A DNA stretch of 64,000 bases from Beta vulgaris subsp. vulgaris (Eukaryota; Streptophyta; Magnoliopsida; Caryophyllales; Amaranthaceae): assembly GCF_026745355.1 (NCBI RefSeq), contig NC_079202.1, positions 5,907,629-5,971,628 on the forward strand, in the 5' to 3' direction. A model generated the notes under the pieces. That model was not told the origin of the DNA and did no database searches. It worked only from the letters and a program-made list of their open reading frames with translations. The translations under genes and the position numbers were made by a program. Of the stretch, positions 35,923 to 48,955 are shown piece by piece. The number at the start of each line of letters is the position of its first letter. Positions within the stretch are counted from its first letter, which is position 1.

Positions 35923-38900
35923 CAGGGGCGGATCCAGGATTTCAATAATGGTAGGGCACCAAAATAATCAACCTAATATTGTGCAAAAATTCAAAAAGAT
36001 TCATAATACATAAATTGCCCATAAAAAATTGTTTTTATTTAAATCATAATATAATTATTTTTCTATGTAAACTATTACAATTGTTCTCGTCGAGTCTTCA
36101 TATTTTGGAATTGAGCTACAATATCATCGAGTCTTACTTTCAGAATTAAGTCTTTCTCTATGTAAGTAACCAAACAATCATTGAGTAATTGATCTCCCAT
36201 AGTACTACGCAATTTACTTTTTATTGTGTTCATTCCTGAAAATACCCTTTCGACACTTGCTGTCGCCACGGGAAGAAGTAACACTAACTTTAGAAGCAGA
36301 TATACTCTTGAATGTGTTTCATGTTTTCCTGTATCAACAAGTTTCATGGAAAGCTCGATAAGGTTTTCAACATTGAAAATCTCCCATCACTTCGAATGTC
36401 AACAATGAAATTTTGAAGTGAATCTTCCATAAAAGAAAGTTCAACAGTTGAAAATTCAGTAGGATAAAATTCTGCTAGTCGTGTCAACTTTGCTATGTCA
36501 AATGCGGAAAACTGGTTCGCGGGATTGAAAGAAGACATACAAACAAGTAATTCTTTGCTTACCTCATTGAACCTATTTTCAAGTTCTTGTAACTGTAGAT
36601 CAATGACACTTAGAAAAACTTCAACTCGAAATGATGAAGATTTGCCACTTGTGATCTATTTCCACGAAACTTCCTTCTGCCAGGGAGAACATACTTTTCC
36701 TCCATATCAGGAGTCTCAATGCCATATTTAATCGCAAACAAAGTGACTTTGCTCATGTGAATATCCATCCATCATTTCTCAAGTTCTGCAAATTGATCTT
36801 AGTCACGTCAACCATTTTCATTGCGTTCACTATATCTTGATCACTTCTTTGTAAAGCTAGGTTCAACTCATTTGTAATCCCAAATATACTCTTCATCAAA
36901 TGTGCCACAAAAATAAAATCAAATGACATCAACAAGTGTGTAAGTGACTCAGCTCGATTCCGGTCAACATATCAGAAACATCTCCAATGGCATCAAGTGA
37001 CTCAAGAATTGTTGGGTATAAATTAAGCACATTCAAAATTGTTTTAAAATGAGAACCCCAACGAGTATCACCAGGTCTACTCAGACTAAGCTCTTGATTT
37101 AAGCCAGTTCCAGATTCAATTTCACCTAAAGATAATGCTGCCACCACACGTTCAGCTTGTTTTTTTCGAAGAAATTCTTTCCGTTTAGGTGAACCACCTA
37201 CAAAATTCAATAAAGGTGCAAGCACATCAACAAAGAGCCACCCACAATCAGCATTTTTCTTTGCGACGGCAACAAGTGTCAATTGAAGTTGGTGAGCAAA
37301 ACAATGAACACAATGTGCAGATGGAGATTCATTTAGAATTAAAGTCTTAAGGCCATTAATTGCACCTTGCATATTACTAGCACCGTCGTAACCTTGGCCT
37401 CGAACTCTAGAAAAATTGAGAGAATGCTCCATTAGAAGTGACTCAATTGCCTCTTTCAGTGTCAAAGATGTGGTATTGGCAACATGTACGACACCGAGAA
37501 ATCGCTCCATAACCTCACCTCTTTTATTAACATGTCGCAGACATAGAGCCAATTGTTCTTTATCAGATATATCCGCAGACTCATCAGCAAGAATAGTAAA
37601 AAAAATCATCATCAAGTTCTTTCATAATTGCTTTAGTTGTCTCAGTTGCACAAGCATTAATAATATCCTTCTGAATTGAAGGAGCTGTCATTTGACAATT
37701 ACCGGGTGCATTATCTAAAAACAACTTTAGCAACATCTTCTTTTTCTGAGGCAAGAAATTTCAGAAGTTCAACAAAGTTACCTCTATTAGAAGAAGTTTC
37801 ATTTTCCTTATGTCCACGAGCAGGCAAACCTTGAAGTAAAAGCCACTTCAAACATTTAATAGAAGCTTGTAATCGCTCTCGATATTTAATCTTGTTCTCC
37901 TCTGATTGGTCAGCAAAGAGAGATGGAAGGTTAGCCTTTTGATTTTCAAAATCTTTTAGAGATCTCACAACCTTATTATGAGCACTCATATGCCCTCCAA
38001 TATGTTTTTCGTATGCATCTGTTTTGTTCCAAGCTCTGAATCCCTCATTAATAAATGCATCTCCACCAGGTGCGTTTGCTTCCTTGAACAAATAGCAAGG
38101 AAAACAAAAAGCTGCATCCTTTTCTACACTATACTCAAGCCATGATTTATACGTCTCAAACCATTTTTTGTTAGATCGACGATTTTTTTGCCCAAAAGGT
38201 CTTAAAGGGAACTCATGATTTTTAGGCTGACAAAGTTTTCTTGCGACATAAACCCTCCGAACGTTATCTTGGTCATCTGGAGGAAAATCACCAATTCTTT
38301 TTCTTTTCCCCGGATCTTGAGGAAGATTGGTAGCATCTACTTCAGTCAATCTTTGTTGTTCGTTTGGGGCTTGAGTCTCATGATTTTGTGGATCATTATT
38401 AGTTTCTTGAGTCGATGGGTTATTAATTGATGGAGAAAGATTTGCTTGAGATCGATTGGAATTTGGCGTAGAGGGATTTCCAGAGTTCGTGTTATTTCTT
38501 TTCGGAAAGAAACTAGTAATATCTCTTTGATCTTTTCTCTTCATTCTGAAATTTATTTTATAACTTAAATAAGATTATAATTTATCAACAACCTTTAATA
38601 ACAACGAGACAATAATGTAAAATCAAAATCATACAATTAAATCAATATAGTTCATATATATTTACTATTTAACAATTATCAATGATTATAATTTGAAATT
38701 TCTACCTATTTAGTTAATTGATTTTGTAACATTGAATATTTGATATATATTTTGCAAAAAAAGCAATCACACATTGATATTCATATAAAAAAATTAAACA
38801 ATTTCGTGTAATTCAATCAAGAAAGCAAGTAATAGAATTTAAAACAAAAGCCAAAATAAGTAATACTTGTGGAAATTCGAAAAAAAAGGAAAAGAGTAAG

Positions 38901-39407
38901 ACATACTTGTGAAATTGGCCTAAAAGGGATTAAGAAAATCGTGTGTTGTGACTTGTGGGGCACCGGGCACGGTTCACAAAGCACGATTCACGATTCACGA
39001 AGCAGGTTAATTCAATTGACAACTTGTACCGTGGGGCCGGGCAGTACAGAGTTCAGCGAGCAGCAGCCAGCAGAGTAGACACGCGTCACGACTCACGCGT
39101 CTCGCCACTCGTCAACACGTCAGCGTCAGTCGTCAGAGACTCAGAGTTGTCTTTTGTCTATTGGACTATTGGAGTTGGACCGTCAGAAACTCAGAATTTA
39201 TAGGTTTACTTTTTCAGAGTAGGTTAAAATAATATTTTGAAGGAAGAGGGATTTATGAAACCGAGTAGAATTGTAAAAATACACGCTGACAGAGGCACAG
39301 AGCCGTTTTTTTTTACGGTTTTTTTTTTAACTTTTTTTTTTGACTATTTTTTTAAAAAATAATGGTGGGGAACGTGCCACCCAGGACCCCAAGTGGGTCC
39401 GCCCCTG
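35923..39407 (-). mobile_element. Complete hAT DNA transposon
   Basis: Ends are CAGGGGCGGATCCAGGA and, inverted, CAGGGGCGGACCCACTTGG. It is flanked by a perfect 8-bp duplication AGCACATG (35915-35922 and 39408-39415), the hAT signature. Length is 3485 bp. It carries one transposase gene on the minus strand. The right subterminal region (38900-39200) is GC-richer, with several CACGATTCACGA/CGTCACGACTCACG motifs. Confidence 0.93.
36075..38544 (-). pseudogene. hAT transposase, TTF zinc-finger / DUF4371 type
   Basis: It starts MKRKDQRDITSFFPKR at 38544. A TTF-type zinc finger follows (KKWFETYKSWLEYSVEKD, AAFCFPCYLF, AYEKHIGGHMSAH). After a +1 shift comes LDNAPGNCQ, and after a second +1 shift at an 8-T run come TILADESADISDKEQLALCL, GQGYDGASNMQGAING and HCVHCFAHQLQLTLV. 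Further shifts follow near 36960. The C-terminal hAT dimerisation region LLLPVATASVERVFSGMNTI with LRSTMGDQLLNDCLV ends at 36075. Two of the breaks are single-base gains in T runs, so the copy is recently inactivated or affected by homopolymer errors. ZMYM1-like host genes are the alternative, but the flanking element ends argue for a transposon. Confidence 0.9.
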
Positions 39408-39415
39408 AGCACATG

Positions 39416-41640
39416 AACATGGGGTGAATTATAATGAAGAAATTTACCCGAGCTATGGATCCTAAATAAGATCCAACCTTGCAATTTTTAAACTAGAAGA
39501 TCGAACCACCACATATTTAATGTTAGAACCTCCTTTCATCGTACTCAATATAATAATCGAACCCCTACAGTAGCATAGTTGGACTTGGATAACCTAAACT
39601 AAAGCTAAAACAGAGAACATACACGAAACAATCAAAATGAATAACCACACCCGACTTATAAACTCACGCTTGCAACAACACCATATGATCTTCAACAAAC
39701 TGCACGTAGCCTTCACGTACCTAACGAGTGCTTCCTTAGCAAACTAACCAAACTAACGACAACAAACTAGCAGGGAATGGGGAAGAGGGAACACTAAAGT
39801 AAACTCAATCCTAAAATGGGGAACGTGGAATGGGAGACTAAGAATGAACCACCTTGAAACTAGAGTAGGGGAGCGGGGAAGGGGAACCTAGAATCTAAAC
39901 ACCTCAAGAACAGGGGGAACGAGGAGGGGAAACACTAGGTGACTAGGTGCCAAGGAAGCGGGGGAGGGAGAGGGAGGGGAGGTGAAAAACAAACGAGTGA
40001 CAAATAGGAAGGGAGAACGATATAGGGGGTATGGGAAGGGGCCAATGAACTAAGGATGTGTGAGGGGGGACAACAGGGGTGAGGGATTGAGGTCGACGAA
40101 CAGCAGCGTGACGGCGGGCTCGACGAACTTGCGGTGGAAGGAATGACCCTGAACTACCAACAATCTGAAACGGAAGAAGGGGACAGACTCCAAGTGAAGA
40201 AACTGGGCGGAGCTTGGAGAAACAACGAGCCAGGAGGGGAAGCTAGGGAGAAGGGAAGACTCCCGAATCCGACTAAACAAGAGGGGGATGGGGGGAAGGG
40301 AGACGCCCAACCACAGATGAAAGGGAAAGAGAGACGCTCGACTGCTAACTACTAGGGGAATGGGGTAGGGGAAACAAAGGAAGGGGCTAGCGACTACTAG
40401 CTAATTAATGGACATGGACAGGCTCGTTGGCAACCGGTAGAGTAATGCGCCCTTAGGCGACCACCGACGAGCCTGCTTGGGCGACGACTTGTAGGTTTTT
40501 TGTTTTTAGGGTTTGGGTATTTTGAGAAAACTAAGGGCAAAGAAGTGGATCTTGATTCTAAGATAAATAGACACAGTAGAAGTGATGGGACGAGCACTAG
40601 GTAATTAGCCTCAAAGGGCAAGCCCTCTTGGTTGTATGTCTTGTAACCATCCTGAAAAGCTTTAAGTTTCCAAAATCTTTAAATTATTACTACGATACAC
40701 ATTTTAAATAATGTCAAAATTGTCGATAGGTAAAGCCTTTGTAACGTGTGACCCTCTTGCAACCTAAGAAGCCACTCTTGATGAAAATAGAAGTCATCAT
40801 CACATATATAAAGTAAATCACCATCATATAACAATTTTTTAAATATAGTATCTTTTAATGATATGGAGTGATTAACAAACTAAGTCACGTCAGAACTAAT
40901 GAATTTATTACCTGACATTCATCATGTATAAGTTTTTATTAATTACTTCTATTCATATCATAATATTTGCTCTATGTCTTGGTGGTGATATTTTTGTTAG
41001 AGATGTGTATGAATATAATAGTGAATAACCGTATTAATAATCTTACAAGTACGTTTTATATATGCTTTTCTATAAGTTATTTACCGATCCACTAAGAATA
41101 ACGAGTGTCACGATAATACTTATGAGATATGAAGAAGAAATCATTAAATCTTGCTTGTTAATAAGAAACAATCCCAACAAAAGTTTGAATTTTGATTTTG
41201 TTTAGAGAAAACACAAGAGAATTTCATTCTCTAAGAAAGTAACATGGGAATGATTTCTCACACTTACAATACATATGACACATACATAGTATAGGATATA
41301 GTTAGAGGATTTGTCCAAAATAAGGTGTCGCTTCACACCAAAAGACACCTTCAAAACACGCGACCATCACGTCCAAGTATAATAAACATCATATATAAGA
41401 CTTTAATTTGCATCAAAAAAAAATATATTATACTCTAATCATTCCAATATATCCTCTAAATTCATATTATACTTATACTCCACCACAACAAGTATAATGA
41501 ACATCATATATATAACCTACAAACACAATTAAATATAAATGTTCGAACAATTTTTAGGATCGAATCTATTCACCTTATTTTCAACCCTTATAAGAAAAAA
41601 TATAATTTAAGGTACGAAAAAATCCATCCTATAATTAAAC
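39416..41640. other. Gene-free region with purine-rich block
   Basis: About 39770-40380 is unusually purine-rich on the plus strand (repeated GGGGAA/GGAAGGGG), which creates Ser/Leu-rich minus-strand open frames that I do not accept as genes. The rest is AT-rich. I see no transposon ends or gene signatures. Confidence 0.5.
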
Positions 41641-41641
41641 C

Positions 41642-42022
41642 AAAGGGTGTGCGGCATGTTCGACACAAGTTTTTGATGTAGCTTTTAGTGTTTTGACTGA
41701 GTCAAAATACTAATTAAGATAAATAGTAGTGTTTGGTTAAGTAGCCGTACGTATAAGTAGTTTTTAGTGGTATAAATAATGTTTGTCAAAAAACCTATAA
41801 TTGTAGCTTTTGGGTAACTTTTAGTAGTGTATAAATTATACATTAAAGTTTCAATCAAGTTTTTAACTAGTTATTTGTAAACAACTACTTTGCATTGGCA
41901 GCTTCTTTTATCAAACATCAATATCTCATACAACTATTTGGACAACTAACAGCTACACACCAACCACTAACTGCTAATAGCTACTCTCACAGCTAAAAAC
42001 TACTACCACAACTACAGTTGCC
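41642..42022. mobile_element. Probable degraded MITE
   Basis: The left part starts GGGTGTGCGGCATGTTCG and the right part ends GTTGCCGAACACGTCC, inverted and partly matching. The interior carries short motifs in both orientations (GTAGTTTTTAG, CTAAAAACTACTAC). No exact target duplication was confirmed. Confidence 0.45.
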
Positions 42023-43003
42023 GAACACGTCCTCTAACAAATACATTAAATTAATGTTAGATAATTGAATATCATCGCATATTTTAGGCAGAATTTCTGG
42101 CTCCAGCGAACTGATTTCATCAAGCCACAGTGTATTTGATTATAGAAATTAATATTTTACTTTTTTAGCGGATACATTAGTTTAATGGTTAGATAATTGA
42201 ATATCAAACCCCATGTGCATGTAAGCATAACTCCACCAAATTAAGATATCACTAACGTGAACATCTATCAGTGAAGCAGTCGTATAGTATCACGCCAAGT
42301 ATACATCAAAAACAGCAAATATACAATAAACAATCATTGTCACCCAGAAAACCTTGCACCGAGGGACCCGAAGGCCGATTGCAATCTGTATTAAAAATTA
42401 TCATTAGAAAAGGTGCATCCAAGTATATACATTACCAACGAGAATCATGCAACTCCTCAAGCTTTTAGGCCATGAGTGCTCATATATAATTTTCCAATAT
42501 ATTAACCGGCATTGCTATCGACGCAGCAAATCCACATAGAGCTATTAAAACATCACCCAATATATGCTGACCTAAACATTCAATGATCTACAATCAACTT
42601 ATATCTGAAATTGAGGTGAAACAGGTCATCCATAACTCAACTTGTACCCGACTCTATAATAGTTGATAACCGATTTTAAGCCAATATACTATAATTTGAA
42701 CCTGTACCAACACCTGACCAAAAAGAATGAGAATTGAACTGGTCCGATATGACAGTGATCTAAACCCGCTCTGACACTTGACTTGATCAGGACCTAAAAT
42801 CGACCATAACATGGCCCAATCTGATATTAATCTGACCTATTTATGACCCATTATTTGATGATAACCTGACCAGTTGAAACTTATAACTTGATTACCTACA
42901 TGTTTGACCCATTACTTGATTTTGTCTTATGTTCGAGTATTGATTGTCCACTTACTTAATTGGTGCAAAAGAGAAGAACATCCCTAATTTTTCTCAACAT
43001 ATT
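42023..43003. other. AT-rich repeat-like region, no gene
   Basis: No open frame with a family signature. From about 42620 on the sequence is rich in CCTGACC/GACCC-type words that continue into the duplicated block at 43004. Confidence 0.4.
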
Positions 43004-44872
43004 TAATGAACCAAAACCAATCATGGCACAACCTGATGCCAAAACAACTCGATAATCAGGCGACCCGAAATTGGCATGAACCTTACATTACCTTAAACCT
43101 ATCATGACTCGACACGATAACTTCCCGATCCAAACATGACATGAACCCGAAATCACCTGCTACAAACTTGCTTTAAACCCGATCTAACACCACATGCTCA
43201 CAAAAGCTAACATGTTTCGACATTGACTTGACTGAACCTGAAAGGATAAATAAATCAAGTCATAACTAATCCGAATTCTGAAGCACCTAACCTGCACCTG
43301 ACCTAATGAGCATGATGACCTCCCATAAATCGACGAACATAAACTAAAACCTGAGATGATCCAACTTGAAGCCGACTCGAGTAACTAAATGGCCACATGA
43401 CACTCTCCAATATATGTGTCACGTGGCACTCTTCTCAAGCTACTAATACACATGTTTATAATTTTAAAAATATTAACAACGTATAGCTAATAGGAATCAA
43501 ACACATGACTTTTGAAATCAAATGTGAGAGTTCAATCACCAATCTACTACAATTTCAATGTTTAATGTTTCAAAATAAAACATAATAGCTTATAGTGATA
43601 TGTAAGTATGCAACTATAAAGACATTGACAAACTAAATGATCTCTAATACTTTTATTAAGGTAATAACATTCTCATATTCTAATTCCATTTGAAATTGTT
43701 AATTTTATCCCCAATTCTTTAGAATTTTTTTTTAACAGATTATCATGCCTTAACATGCATAATTCAATTGCAAGCTAGACTAAAAATTACGAAAAGCTAA
43801 TTGTAATTGACTCGGGGCATCTCCCGGGCTAAAATACTTGTTCAGTTAGTAGAAACCGCAACAATACGTTATTTTTCATGCTTTTTTTTTCTTCACACAA
43901 AGGCTATTGCTGCGTATAGCTAAAATCGGAGCAATTGAATAGCAGCAATAGGGTATTTTTCTACTTGTGTAATGTACCGAGACCAATTATGGAAGAACCT
44001 GATGCCAAAACAGCTCGATTATCAGGCGACTGGAGATTGACATGAACCTTGCAGTACCTCAAACTCGTCATGAACCGACCTGATAACTTTCCGACCCACA
44101 CATGACATGAACTCGAAATCACCAGCTACAAAGTTGTTTTAAACCTAATCTGACACCACATGTTCACAAAAGCTGACCTGTTTTGAGATTGACTTGACTA
44201 AACCTGAAAGGACAAATAAATCGAGTCTGACCTATCTGGATTCCAAAGCACCCTACATGCACCTGATCTAACGAGCATGATGACCTCTCATTACCCGATC
44301 GAACGTAACATAAACTCAAACCTGAGATGAGCCAACCTAAAACGGCTTAAGTAACTGAATTGCCAAATGGCCCTCTCTAAGATATGTGTCACGTGACACT
44401 CTTCTCAAGCTATTAATACACATGTTTATAATTTTCTTTAAAAATATTAACAATGTGTAGCTACTAGGAATGAAACACATAACCTTTAAAATAAAATATA
44501 AGAGTTTAGCCACCAATCCACTACATTTTCAATGTTTACTGTTTCGAAATAATTGAACATAATAGAGTATTATAGTAATATGTAAGTATGCAACTATAAA
44601 GACATTGACAAGATTTTTGATGTCTAATAGTACTTTTATTAAGGTAATAACACTCTCTTATCATAATTACAATGAAATTGTTAATTTTATCCCCAATTCC
44701 GAAGAAATTTTTGTGATGATTTATCATGCCATAACATACATTTTCCAATTGTGCACTAGACAGAAAATTACGAAAAGTTAATAAAATAAATTATAAAACA
44801 TGAATAATAATATATCTAATAGTTGTAACTAACCGAGACATCTCCCGGGCCAAAATATTTGTTTAGTTAGTA
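43004..44872. repeat. Direct duplication of an 850-900 bp non-coding unit
   Basis: Copy A is 43004-43851 and copy B 43971-44872. Both contain CCTGATGCCAAAACA, ATCAGGCGAC, ACATGACATGAAC, TTGACTTGACT, GTGTCACGTG and CATCTCCCGGGC in the same order, and both end in CAGTTAGTA/TAGTTAGTA. Many substitutions separate them, so the duplication is old. Neither copy has coding potential. Confidence 0.85.
43852..43969. mobile_element. CACTA-like terminal fragment between the duplicate copies
   Basis: It ends TATTTTTCTACTTGTG, which inverted reads CACAAGTAGAAAAATA, a CACTA-type terminus, and has inverted TATTGCTGC/GCAGCAATA motifs like subterminal repeats. The left end (AGTAGAAACCGC) is only partly similar. 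Copy B of the duplication starts directly after it. Confidence 0.5.
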
Positions 44873-45736
44873 AATGGGGTGTTCATAAATGTTCTACGTT
44901 TTATGATGTAGGAGTAGTTTTTAATGAGTTAAGAATACAACCAGAACCCGAATTTTTGGGTTTTTTTAACGTTGAGGATTTACAACTTTATTTTTCACTA
45001 TTTGAAAGCTCATTTTATTTTCTAGTGAAATATGACTACTGCTAAGTTAAAAAGAGCGGGTCCCTTGAGTTGAGAAATTCCTTTAAAAATAAAAATTGAA
45101 TAAATTATTCTTAAAAAAAATATTCATCTTCCTCATCCATTCAATCATCCTCATAAACATCCACCATAAAACCCGTTACAACCACCCTCCAAAATCATTG
45201 TGTAAACCATTAACCACTCCTGAAATCACCCAAATAACCACGAGAACCACCCATACCACCCCAATAACAACCCTAGACAACCATAAAACCACTCTACTAC
45301 CCAAAACAACCCAACCCTAAAACGATCCAAATCCAACTCAAGAAAGTTACCACACCCACACCAAAATAGTCATTAACACTAGAAAAGTTATCCTATTTAA
45401 GTTGAAATTCTATCGATTCAAATTGAAATCCACCGTAAATTGCCCATTAAAATCACCACCAACTAACACAACTAGATCCACTAAGAGACGAAATAGTCAA
45501 GAACGTTGACGATGGTGAAGTAAAGTGACAGCAGTGGTGTAAATAGAATGGTAATTTGTATCACTATAAACTTAAAGTAAGTGAAGACGTTGCATTGATT
45601 GTTTGATGAAAGAGTGGTGATGATGGGTATTATTGGTGATGGAAGCCCAAAAGGGTTTTGAGTACTTACTAATTAAGGGAAGAAGTATTAAAATAATTAT
45701 ATAAATAAATAATTATACATTTTTTTTCGAATTTAA
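44873..45736. other. Intergenic, no gene
   Basis: AT-rich. A stretch at 45120-45310 rich in ACC/CCA triplets yields a Thr/Ile/His-rich open frame that I reject. No mobile-element ends were seen. Confidence 0.45.
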
Positions 45737-46018
45737 GTGATTGAATTGGAAACTGATTGCCTTGGGCTTGTTAGCCTCCTCCAAAGCAATTCAAGGGAGA
45801 TCTCTACTAGCCAGAGCTTTGTGAATGATATTCTAGATTATGTTAGTTGTTTTGATGCTTGTAGCTTTCTTTTTGCTAGACGTTCTTGTAATAAATTGGC
45901 ACACTCCATGGCCAAAAGCCCAAAACTTCTCTCTTTTGAGGAAGTGTCTGTTTGGCTCCAGGAATGCCCTCCAAATATCTTGTCTTGTGTCCTTGAGGAC
46001 AAAGCTTTGATGGTATAA
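45737..46018 (+). pseudogene. LINE 3' end: RNase H-like domain tail
   Basis: The open frame reads IELETDCLGLVSLLQSNSRE, then SQSFVNDILDYV, FLFARRSCNKLAHSMAK and VWLQECPPNIL. These are the last two thirds of the RNase H domain at the C-terminus of plant L1-type non-LTR retrotransposons. A short tail and an A-rich run (46039-46066) follow the stop, as at a LINE 3' end. Everything upstream is missing, consistent with 5' truncation on insertion. A host RNase H-like gene is less likely at this length. Confidence 0.7.
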
Positions 46019-48955
46019 ACTCTCTAAGATATTTCTGGTAAAAAAAAAGAGAGAGAGAAAAGGGTAAAGCAAAACCTTTGAAGAAAAGCTCTCCATGTGG
46101 GAGAATATCTAGCGAGAAAGTAGAGCAACAGTCGTGGTGAATTAAAGAGAGAGAATCATTGAATAAGGATTCAAATGTAATTAGATATTTGTATATCGAT
46201 TCAACCAGATTATTGGAGAATTGGGCAAAAACCAATAGAACAAACACAAAGAGGAAAACAATAGGAACTTCACAAATTATTAGAATAAATAGACTAATTT
46301 TAACATAAAGTTAGACGAACTCAAGACTGAATTTTTTTTAAGAAGTCCATTCTATTTCACTCTAAAACAACACTATCCTAATCATCAAACTACAACAGAT
46401 AATTTCAAAAAAGTAACTCAGTAGTTTTACCGAATGGATTAAACTAATCACTAAATGGATTAAACTAGTCACTGAATGGATTAAAGAATGTCAATAGTGA
46501 ATAGATTAAATTGATCACGAAATAGATTAACCTGATCCCTAAATAGATTAAACTAGTCATTTTAAAAAAAAAAATAGCATATTCTCCTTTTAATATTGGA
46601 CATGGACCGTGCCTAATTTAAGTTAAAATTAGGCGGTCTCCTACAAGACCAACTGTAGGAACTTAAGGCAGTCAAAATCTGCCAATGTGAGTCAAGGGAA
46701 TTGTTCTTCACTGGAAAACTTGAAACTTAGCTCAGTCAAGCCACCAACCGATTTTCAATTTATAGTATCTTTCTTTCAAACAAGAACAATATCAAAACCA
46801 ATTATGAATAAATGAACAAACTAAACAAAGTAAAAAAAACAACATGATATTCGTATCTAACCAACCACAAACCAATGACATGAGAAAGAATCATGGGTCT
46901 GGCTAGATTAGGAAACCCCTCCTCCATAAGCTTTGCATTCAACACTTCTGCTTCCTCTCTTGCATCATATTTTGTTAGTTGCAACCACTTAGTTCGATAA
47001 ATTCCTCATCTTTGCCACTTCATAGCTCCTGCAAATCACTGAGCATTGACACAATTTAGATCCACCTATAAGATAAGATTATAACTATAACCTTCTTAAG
47101 CATATTCACACAAGTTAGATCCATGTATAAGATAAGTTTATATTCGTATCTTTGCCCCTATAAATGCTTAGCACGATTTATTGATCTGGATTCAGTTATA
47201 AAAATATTCACCCATTTGCGGATATGGTAATATCTCATCGGATAACAGCTCCAATTGTACCTCTTAGACAATTTGATCAGAAAGAGAGATTAGGAAGCTA
47301 AGCTAAGTAATTAGTAAGATAAGCGAACCCATATAATTAGACAAATATGACTTGGAAATATTCAGTAAGGTGAATACCCTCCTATATTAATATACCCTAT
47401 TGACATAAGAAAGACCCTCCTACTGCTTGCTCCCTCCATCCTCTTGCTCTCTCCTTCCCTCCCCTTGTAACTCCCAATATTCCTTTGTCCTTTTTTCACT
47501 CATCATTTATAGTTTTGCGAATTTCAGAAAGTTTTTCCCTTCTTATTTGTGTTGATTTTCTTTTATAGCTACACTGAAAATTATTTATAGCCACACTCAA
47601 CACTACACTGAACTCAACTTAAAAAAAATCTAAAGTAGAGAGAAGCAGAACATTTATACCCTAGCTTCCTTCATGAAATCAGAACCCGTAACTCTCTTCC
47701 GAAAGTCAATCACATGTATCAAAGCAAACATAACATGATTCAATTTTATTCACTCACCCTTATTTGCAGGGCCAAGGGGGTGACAGTTGTAGGTGAACAA
47801 CAAAAATGCACCTCTGCCAATCATCAATTGTTGCTCAAGATACTGCCTAGACAACTCACAGCCCTCAAATTGTGCTTCAAGTCGCACGGAAGACCAACCA
47901 CAAGTATGGCATGCCCAAACGTCCTCAATATTTTCCACACGAACCTTTGAAGAGATCCAAGACACAATCAATGGTTACTTTGACTACTCTCTTTAAAAAT
48001 TGATTTTAATTACTTCTTTGTTAAAAAAGTTGACAGCATCAGAGGTACCCTAATAGAATCAACTCAAATAATTAAGAAAATATCAGAAAAACATTCTCAA
48101 AGATACGCTTATCCTTTATAACTACCAAATTACGTCCATCAACTTTTTACTCTCAACTTGAACCCTTTTTTCCTATGCTCTCATCACGCCACGTGAAGAA
48201 AGTAAACAAGAGATGGAGAGAATCGCAGCTGGAACAAGCTTTAGGTGCATGGAACAAAGAATTTTAAATGACCTTAAGCGAATATGAGATTCATTCAACC
48301 CATCTCTATATTATATATAACTCCAAGACCTGTTACATAGTCAAGATCTTGCAAAGTTATGAATTATGATAGACATATACAAATATATATACTTTTATCA
48401 CAATACGATGTTCTTAAAAAGTCATTGAGAAAACGAATTCTGTGACTTAATCTTTCCCAAATTTCATGAATATCTTCTCAAGTTGTTCTTAACAGTTATT
48501 GACTATGAGATGCAGTTGGATAAATATGAAAAAATGTTGACAGCATCGGAGGTTAAAAGAAAAGAAAGAGCAACCACATAGATTAATGGGAAGTTCAGAC
48601 TGATGTGGAAGTACCTCAAGGTATGAAAATCTTCCAACAATGTGAGCAATTCTCACATGTTAAGCAACCAGAACCAGATGGAATATGGTTAATGTCTGAC
48701 CTTGTTTGTTTCTCATTGCATCGGCACCATTCGTAAGAACACTTTTGTGTTGTCTGTAAGTCTGCTTTGCATGGCAACAGGTAAGGAGGTCCATCCTTCC
48801 TGTTAATGGGAAACAGAAACTAAAAATATTAGCATAGCTAGGAAATGGACAAATCGAAGTACAAACAACAAATTGATATTTACATTGACCGAAACATCCA
48901 CATTACAAGAGTTAGTGGAGGACCCCACATTATACAATATGAAGAGAGACACTGA
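46019..48955. other. No accepted gene; possible ankyrin-repeat relic
   Basis: At 48799-48701 (minus) a 99-bp stretch bordered by AG and GT reads GWTSLPVAMQSRL in one frame and VLTNGADAMRNKQG in another, together resembling one ankyrin repeat with a single frameshift. Minus-strand open stretches at 46984-46870 (YDAREEAEVLNAKLMEEGFP) and 47960-47790 (VWACHTCGWSSVRLEAQFEG) look protein-like, but I recognise no family and cannot connect them. Between them the sequence is AT-rich, including TGATTAAACTAGTCAC-type short repeats near 46430-46560. Confidence 0.3.

Noticed and set aside
40050..40621. Ser/Leu/Pro-rich open frames
   Set aside because: Mirror of a purine-rich stretch; no start context, splice support or family motif.
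45096..45320. Thr/Ile/His-rich open frame
   Set aside because: ACC/CCA-rich low complexity without any family signature.
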